Assembly: GCA_016291375.1 (NCBI GenBank)
Contig: JAEEXE010000007.1
Coordinates: 39,546-103,545, forward strand
Reading direction: 5' to 3'
DNA length: 64,000 nt
DNA from: Butyrivibrio sp.
Lineage (GTDB): Bacteria; Bacillota; Clostridia; Lachnospirales; Lachnospiraceae
Shown: one piece after another, positions 59,740 through 64,000 of the stretch
How the letters are laid out: each line of letters starts with the position of its first letter
Numbering within the stretch: position 1 is the first letter of the stretch
Position numbers and translations under genes: made by a program
Notes under the pieces: generated by a model
What the model saw: only the letters and a program-made list of their open reading frames with translations
Told to the model about the DNA's origin: nothing
Databases searched by the model: none

Positions 59740-60101
59740 TAAACTATATAAAGTACTTTGACGATGAATATTTCCTGATACTTGCTCCTATTTTATGTAA
59801 TGGCTGTAGGTTTTTACAAAAAAGATAATTTGAACGCCGGCTTCGCCGTGATTCATGGTGCCAAAAATCAAACAGAGAATCTGTTGGTCCTAAACTCCTA
59901 TCGAACCCTGCGGGATTCGATAGTCAAACAACGGACCAAAAGCCAGATTCTCTGCTTTATTTTTATCACTCATGAATCTATCGGCTCTTCCAAAATGTTC
60001 AAATTATCTTTTTAGTAAAACTTACAGCCATAGCACATAAGTAATTATGAGAAGCAAGTATCAGAAAATATTCTTCCGGCAAAGTTCTTAATAGAGTTTA
60101 C
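59740..60101. repeat. giant imperfect hairpin element, copy A
   Basis: Arms pair over ~165 bp, e.g. ctgatacttgct…/agcaagtatcag, ggctgtaggttttta…/…aaaacttacagcc, aaaaagataatttgaac/gttcaaattatcttttt; core ttggtcctaaactcct-N22-agtcaaacaacggaccaaaagc. Confidence 0.88.
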
Positions 60102-60133
60102 TATAGCTAACTGATAGGCTGGCGACGGGTTAT

Positions 60134-60410
60134 TATTAATGCGGGGGTAGATGCGGAATTTGAGGGAATACTCTGAAAAACCGATTTTGAGCATTTTGCG
60201 CAAGCTGATAATCCATGAGCGTGAAAAATAATAAGCCAAGAATCTGCTTTTGGTCCGTTGTCTGACTGTAGCTTCCGTCAGGAAGCTGCAGGAGTTTAGG
60301 ACCAATAGATTCTTGGCTTGTTTTTTGAATGCTATGGATTACAGCTGGGGCAAAGCGAAAAATCGGTTTTTCAGAGTACACCCTACAAATCCGCAGTCCC
60401 CAATCTCTCA
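60134..60410. repeat. giant imperfect hairpin element, copy B (core inverted relative to copy A)
   Basis: Arms pair: tgcggaatttgaggg…tactctgaaaaaccgatttt / aaaatcggtttttcagagtacaccctacaaatccgca; core on minus strand attggtcctaaactcct-N22-agtcagacaacggaccaaaagc. Confidence 0.88.
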
Positions 60411-60605
60411 TTATTCGTAGTGGAGTGCCCAGTAGTTGTTTTTGTAATTGATGAGGCATGGCGCTGATGCAAAGGCTTCATCGCCGATGTAGCAGCGATC
60501 CTTCTCTTTATCGAAGGTATACTTCCTGCCCTCTTTGTCATGCTCATTGATATAAGCAAGAGCCTGCTCAAGGGTTTCATCTCCCTTGCAAAGATGTATA
60601 TTCAT
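60411..60605 (-). CDS. small hypothetical protein (64 aa)
   Basis: ORF with SD-like aaggagaaat before ATG. Confidence 0.55.
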   Translation of the reverse strand: MNIHLCKGDETLEQALAYINEHDKEGRKYTFDKEKDRCYIGDEAFASAPCLINYKNNYWALHYE

Positions 60606-60656
60606 GGATTTCTCCTTTGATCTTATAAAATATTGCTATAAGCTGTTCTGCCGGTA

Positions 60657-62039
60657 TTACAGCCCTCCGGAAGCCTTCTCCATAAACCTCTCTATGAGTT
60701 CGGGGCAAGATGGATAGTACAGATGAGGGAATCCCGCAAACAGGTTGTTGGTTGAATGGATACCCTTCCAGTAGCGATTTCTTGTGCCCTTAGATACAAT
60801 GCAAGCATCACCGTTATCAGAAGTATCGTAGTAATGGAACTCATGTCCGCTTACAGATTCAAAAGGTCTTAAATAGTCATTGTTTCTGGCGGCCGTAATG
60901 GTAACATAGCCAAAGTGTTTGAGTTTCTCTGTCATGTGAGATTCACCGGGAATTACACCAACCATTGGAAACTCGTTGTCTTCTTTGTCCTTCATATTTT
61001 CCTGAAGGTACATAAAGCCGCCGCACTCTGCAAATATAGGAACTCTTCTAAGAAACGCTCCTCTAATGCTGTTTATCATGTCAGTGTTATCCGACAGCTC
61101 TTTTGCATAAAGTTCGGGATAACCTCCGCCTATGATATAGCCCTGCGCCTTGGGAAGCTGCTTATCATGGAGCGGTGAAAAAAATGATATCCTGGCTCCC
61201 ATATCCCTTAGCATATCCAGGTTGTCTTCATAGTAGAAGCAGAACGCCTCGTCCATAGCTACAGCAATATTGGGGCTTTCCAGAATCCTTTTCTTTTTAT
61301 ATATAGGAGCAAAGCTCTCTTCCACATCGGGAATTGTCTCTGCCTCCGCTGCTATTTCAAGGAATTTCTCAAAGTTCAGATTTTCTTCAAGCTTATTTGC
61401 TACGGCATCTATCTTATCTATAAGCTCCGGAACCTCATCAGGAAGCACAAGTCCAAGATGTCTACTTGTAATGTCGGCCTCCTCTATCCTTGGAAGATAA
61501 CCGATAACCGGAATGTGTACCTCTTCCTCTATAAGTTTAACTATATCGGGTGCAATAGATGGAGAAATGTTGTTGAGTATGATCGCTTTGATCTGATTGT
61601 GATCATAGTCCATATATTCGCAAAAGCCCTTGACCATCGCAGCTACGGACCTGCTCATGCCCCTTGCATTGACAACAAGGATAGCCGGAGTTCCCGTAAT
61701 CCTGCTGATATCGTAGCTTGAGCCCTCGATTGAAGATGCTCCCAAGCCATCATAAAAGCCCATAACGCCTTCAATAATACCTATATTTCTGTCTTTGATA
61801 CCTCTTTTAAGAGAGCGCATGATCCCGCTCTTGCCTGCAAGGAAAAAGTCCAGATTTCTGGAAGGAATGCCCAGCACTTTTCTGTGGAAAAGAGGATCGA
61901 TATAATCCGGTCCACATTTAAATGATGCGGGTAAAAGACCTTTTTTGATCAAAATACGAAGAAGCGCACAGGTAATAACCGTCTTACCACTTCCGCTTCC
62001 GGGTGCACATATAAGTACTCTTGGAAAAATATGTTCCAT
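60657..62039 (-). CDS. cbiA: cobyrinate a,c-diamide synthase (CobB/CbiA)
   Basis: CAPGSGSGKTVITCALLR; GVMGFYDGLG; GGGYPELYA; ECGGFMYL amidotransferase motif. Confidence 0.93.
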   Translation of the reverse strand: MEHIFPRVLICAPGSGSGKTVITCALLRILIKKGLLPASFKCGPDYIDPLFHRKVLGIPSRNLDFFLAGKSGIMRSLKRGIKDRNIGIIEGVMGFYDGLGASSIEGSSYDISRITGTPAILVVNARGMSRSVAAMVKGFCEYMDYDHNQIKAIILNNISPSIAPDIVKLIEEEVHIPVIGYLPRIEEADITSRHLGLVLPDEVPELIDKIDAVANKLEENLNFEKFLEIAAEAETIPDVEESFAPIYKKKRILESPNIAVAMDEAFCFYYEDNLDMLRDMGARISFFSPLHDKQLPKAQGYIIGGGYPELYAKELSDNTDMINSIRGAFLRRVPIFAECGGFMYLQENMKDKEDNEFPMVGVIPGESHMTEKLKHFGYVTITAARNNDYLRPFESVSGHEFHYYDTSDNGDACIVSKGTRNRYWKGIHSTNNLFAGFPHLYYPSCPELIERFMEKASGGL

Positions 62040-62136
62040 CTATCGGTCCGTCCTTTGAAGTAATAAACACACTGTTCCTATAATTATAACCAAAGAGCAG
62101 GCGGTGTACAATTACTTTTAAGGTGGTGGACACACT

Positions 62137-62421
62137 CTACACGGAGAGCTTCCAGTCGCAGGTGGCTGTATTGAAATACAGGCGGACCGTACGGTAAATA
62201 TCGAGGATGAGAACGCGGCATTCGAAGATCTTGTCTCTGCTGCTGACCGTGACGCCGTCCGGTGTTGTGTAGCAGCCCTTCTTAAGGATCTCGCGGTATC
62301 CCTTTATCGTGTAAGCCTCGTAGGCGCCATCCTCATTTACAAGCCTAAAACGTAGCGGAATAACGGTCCCGTCACTCTTGTGTTCACAGATTACATCTAC
62401 TTTATCAATTATTCTTCCCAT
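62137..62421 (-). CDS. hypothetical protein (94 aa)
   Basis: ORF MGRIIDKVDVICEHKSDGTVIPLRFRLVNEDG…. Confidence 0.65.
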   Translation of the reverse strand: MGRIIDKVDVICEHKSDGTVIPLRFRLVNEDGAYEAYTIKGYREILKKGCYTTPDGVTVSSRDKIFECRVLILDIYRTVRLYFNTATCDWKLSV

Positions 62422-62439
62422 GGTTCATATAACACATCC

Positions 62440-62772
62440 TTACTGCTTAATCGCATACTCCACAGCGGCGTCGGTGCAACCGACTGCCCTGTCGTCTATG
62501 TACAGATCGCAACTTATCTTCCTGCTGTTGTTGCCGTACTTCTCTGTAATCTCGGGAAGATTGTCATTGATAGCGTCAAACTCAAGCCCGTTGCTGCTGC
62601 AAAAATCAACCGCATCGTCGAGCGCCTCTCCCGCTCTGCACGTCCACAATATGAGCTTATCTCCAAGGTTCTGTCTCTCTTTAAGATATGTGATAAGTGT
62701 CCCGTTGGCAGGCCCTACTTCCGGCCACTCTCCAAGACTTAATGTTCCGTCAAAATCAACTGCCAATATCAT
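62440..62772 (-). CDS. HAD-like hydrolase
   Basis: MILAVDFDGTLSLGEWPEVG; LILWTCRAGEALDDAVDFC; DLYIDDRAVG; start set at MILAV. Confidence 0.85.
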   Translation of the reverse strand: MILAVDFDGTLSLGEWPEVGPANGTLITYLKERQNLGDKLILWTCRAGEALDDAVDFCSSNGLEFDAINDNLPEITEKYGNNSRKISCDLYIDDRAVGCTDAAVEYAIKQ

Positions 62773-62838
62773 ATCAAAACCCTCTCTTTCACCTGACTTG
62801 TACTGATCTGTTATCCGATTGGTTCTCTTATTTGTTTG

Positions 62839-62894
62839 CAAACATTTGTTCGTTTCTTCATTTTTATTATACGAACATTTGTTTGCTTTTTCAA
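62839..62894 (-). promoter_or_regulatory. sigma-A promoter with two LexA/DinR-like boxes
   Basis: Minus strand TTGAAA-N17-TATAAT (62889-62894, 62866-62871); boxes CAAACAAATGTTCG (62872-62885) and CGAACAAATGTTTG (62839-62852). Confidence 0.75.
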
Positions 62895-62912
62895 CCGCAA
62901 GATATGGGATAA

Positions 62913-62953
62913 AAAAGGTCTCATCTCCACAAGATTGGGAGATGAGACCCTAT
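62913..62953 (-). terminator. intrinsic terminator
   Basis: ggtctcatctcccaatcttgtggagatgagaccttttttat on minus strand, 12-bp perfect stem. Confidence 0.9.
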
Positions 62954-62965
62954 GATGTCATACAA

Positions 62966-63505
62966 TTATACTTGTCTCTTTTGATCTCTAAAGATTAAGT
63001 CATTTCCAAAAATTCTGATATATACTATTGCATCTCCGATGGCTACATGCTGCCGGCGTTCCCTTACAAAAGCAATGCCATGCTCCCCAAACTCAGTTGT
63101 ACAGTGGTATGCATAATATACACCGTTTTTTGTAGAGGTACGGATCACGTTGTCACATGTTCCGCGTATCCCTTTAAACCCGCTTCTGTATCTCGCATTC
63201 AACAATGCCACTATCTCGCATACAGAATACAGGAATATTACAACGAACATTATCGTCAACAATGCTCCTCTGACATTAAGTCTCGTACTAGTGAAAAGAA
63301 CATTCCAAAATTTTATCATACACACCGGAACGACTACAGAAAGCAGAGAAAGGCCCACGTACTTGCAAAGGAGCTTTTTACATTCTTTCTCAAATTCAAA
63401 GGACACATCTGAAATATCCATATCTTTTCCATCAAGGAGCCTCAACTTTTCAAGTCTACCAGAATAAATCACATTATTACTATTCATACATTCCTCCATA
63501 ATCAA
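62966..63505 (-). CDS. membrane protein of unknown function
   Basis: Two TM segments; soluble C-terminal domain. Confidence 0.65.
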   Translation of the reverse strand: MIMEECMNSNNVIYSGRLEKLRLLDGKDMDISDVSFEFEKECKKLLCKYVGLSLLSVVVPVCMIKFWNVLFTSTRLNVRGALLTIMFVVIFLYSVCEIVALLNARYRSGFKGIRGTCDNVIRTSTKNGVYYAYHCTTEFGEHGIAFVRERRQHVAIGDAIVYIRIFGNDLIFRDQKRQV

Positions 63506-63846
63506 ATAACAAAGTAAGTCAAAAACATTGCAATCCCCACAACGCTCATGATAATTCCCCAGATAAACATGATCTTATATTCGGTGCCATATGTAATGCA
63601 TCTCTGAACATAAGCCATCTTAGGCTTATCGGGATTGTAATAAACAGAAGCACGACTTCCTATAGGATAAAGCTCGAAGATCGGATCTTTGTGCTTATTC
63701 ATCAGCTTATGATCGTAATATGTAACCTTCAATACATCAGGAAGATCTTCTCTTGTAGTAAGATTGGACTCTTCAGAGACAGCATGTTTATTGAATGGAT
63801 CCGGTATTTCTTTGAATTTTATTTCCCTTTTCCAAAGCATATACAA
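63502..63846 (-). CDS. DUF3592-like membrane protein
   Basis: YPIGSRASVYYNPDKPKMAYVQ plus C-terminal TM. Confidence 0.6.
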   Translation of the reverse strand: MYMLWKREIKFKEIPDPFNKHAVSEESNLTTREDLPDVLKVTYYDHKLMNKHKDPIFELYPIGSRASVYYNPDKPKMAYVQRCITYGTEYKIMFIWGIIMSVVGIAMFLTYFVI

Positions 63847-64000
63847 CTCAGCACGCCCTCAATACCGTAGAATATTGCCACTACTATCAACTTATTTATC
63901 TTTTTTCGTCCGGAGAAAAAATAATAGCTAACTGCCAACGCACTGCCTAAGCACAGAACATTCTGTACACCATACCATGCACCGGTCACTATATCAGGTA
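63819..64000 (-). CDS. C-terminal part of a membrane protein truncated by window edge
   Basis: Open frame …PDIVTGAWYGVQNVLCLGSALAVSYYFFSGRKKINKLIVVAIFYGIEGVLSCICFGKGK*. Confidence 0.6.
   Translation of the reverse strand, partial: PDIVTGAWYGVQNVLCLGSALAVSYYFFSGRKKINKLIVVAIFYGIEGVLSCICFGKGK

Noticed and set aside
59740-60410. Retron or group II intron interpretation of the giant hairpins
   Set aside because: No reverse transcriptase ORF or intron domain V-like motif seen nearby; kept only as an open possibility in the finding.

Overview
The window looks like a chromosomal segment from a low-GC Gram-positive anaerobe, most consistent with Lachnospiraceae (Butyrivibrio/Pseudobutyrivibrio-like). 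That assignment is inferred from gene content only. Contents: (i) a LplBC/LipO-type sugar ABC operon with a YesMN-type two-component system; (ii) a sortase-assembled pilus operon (~13.4-23.9 kb) whose leader carries a recognisable c-di-GMP-I (GEMM-I) riboswitch and two terminator-like hairpins; (iii) flgE with a sigma-D-like promoter directly upstream of that leader; (iv) an EAL phosphodiesterase; (v) an ECF transporter; (vi) a cluster of secreted transglutaminase-like and surface proteins; (vii) radA, clpC and a GntR regulator, with mecA elsewhere under a CIRCE-like operator; (viii) purEMND, pyrE and pyrF; (ix) a response regulator and a hybrid kinase; (x) a CobB/CbiA synthase; (xi) an operon behind a sigma-A promoter carrying two LexA-like boxes. 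The least explained structure is a pair of side-by-side giant imperfect hairpins (59740-60101 and 60134-60410). They share a ~50-nt core in opposite orientation, but their arms have different sequences that still self-pair. They look like an uncharacterised structured RNA or hairpin DNA element. Other notable items are six 55-bp tandem hairpin repeats, an inverted tRNA-Leu(AAG) plus repeat duplication bracketing ~8 kb, and a perfect 34-bp GC palindrome terminator.
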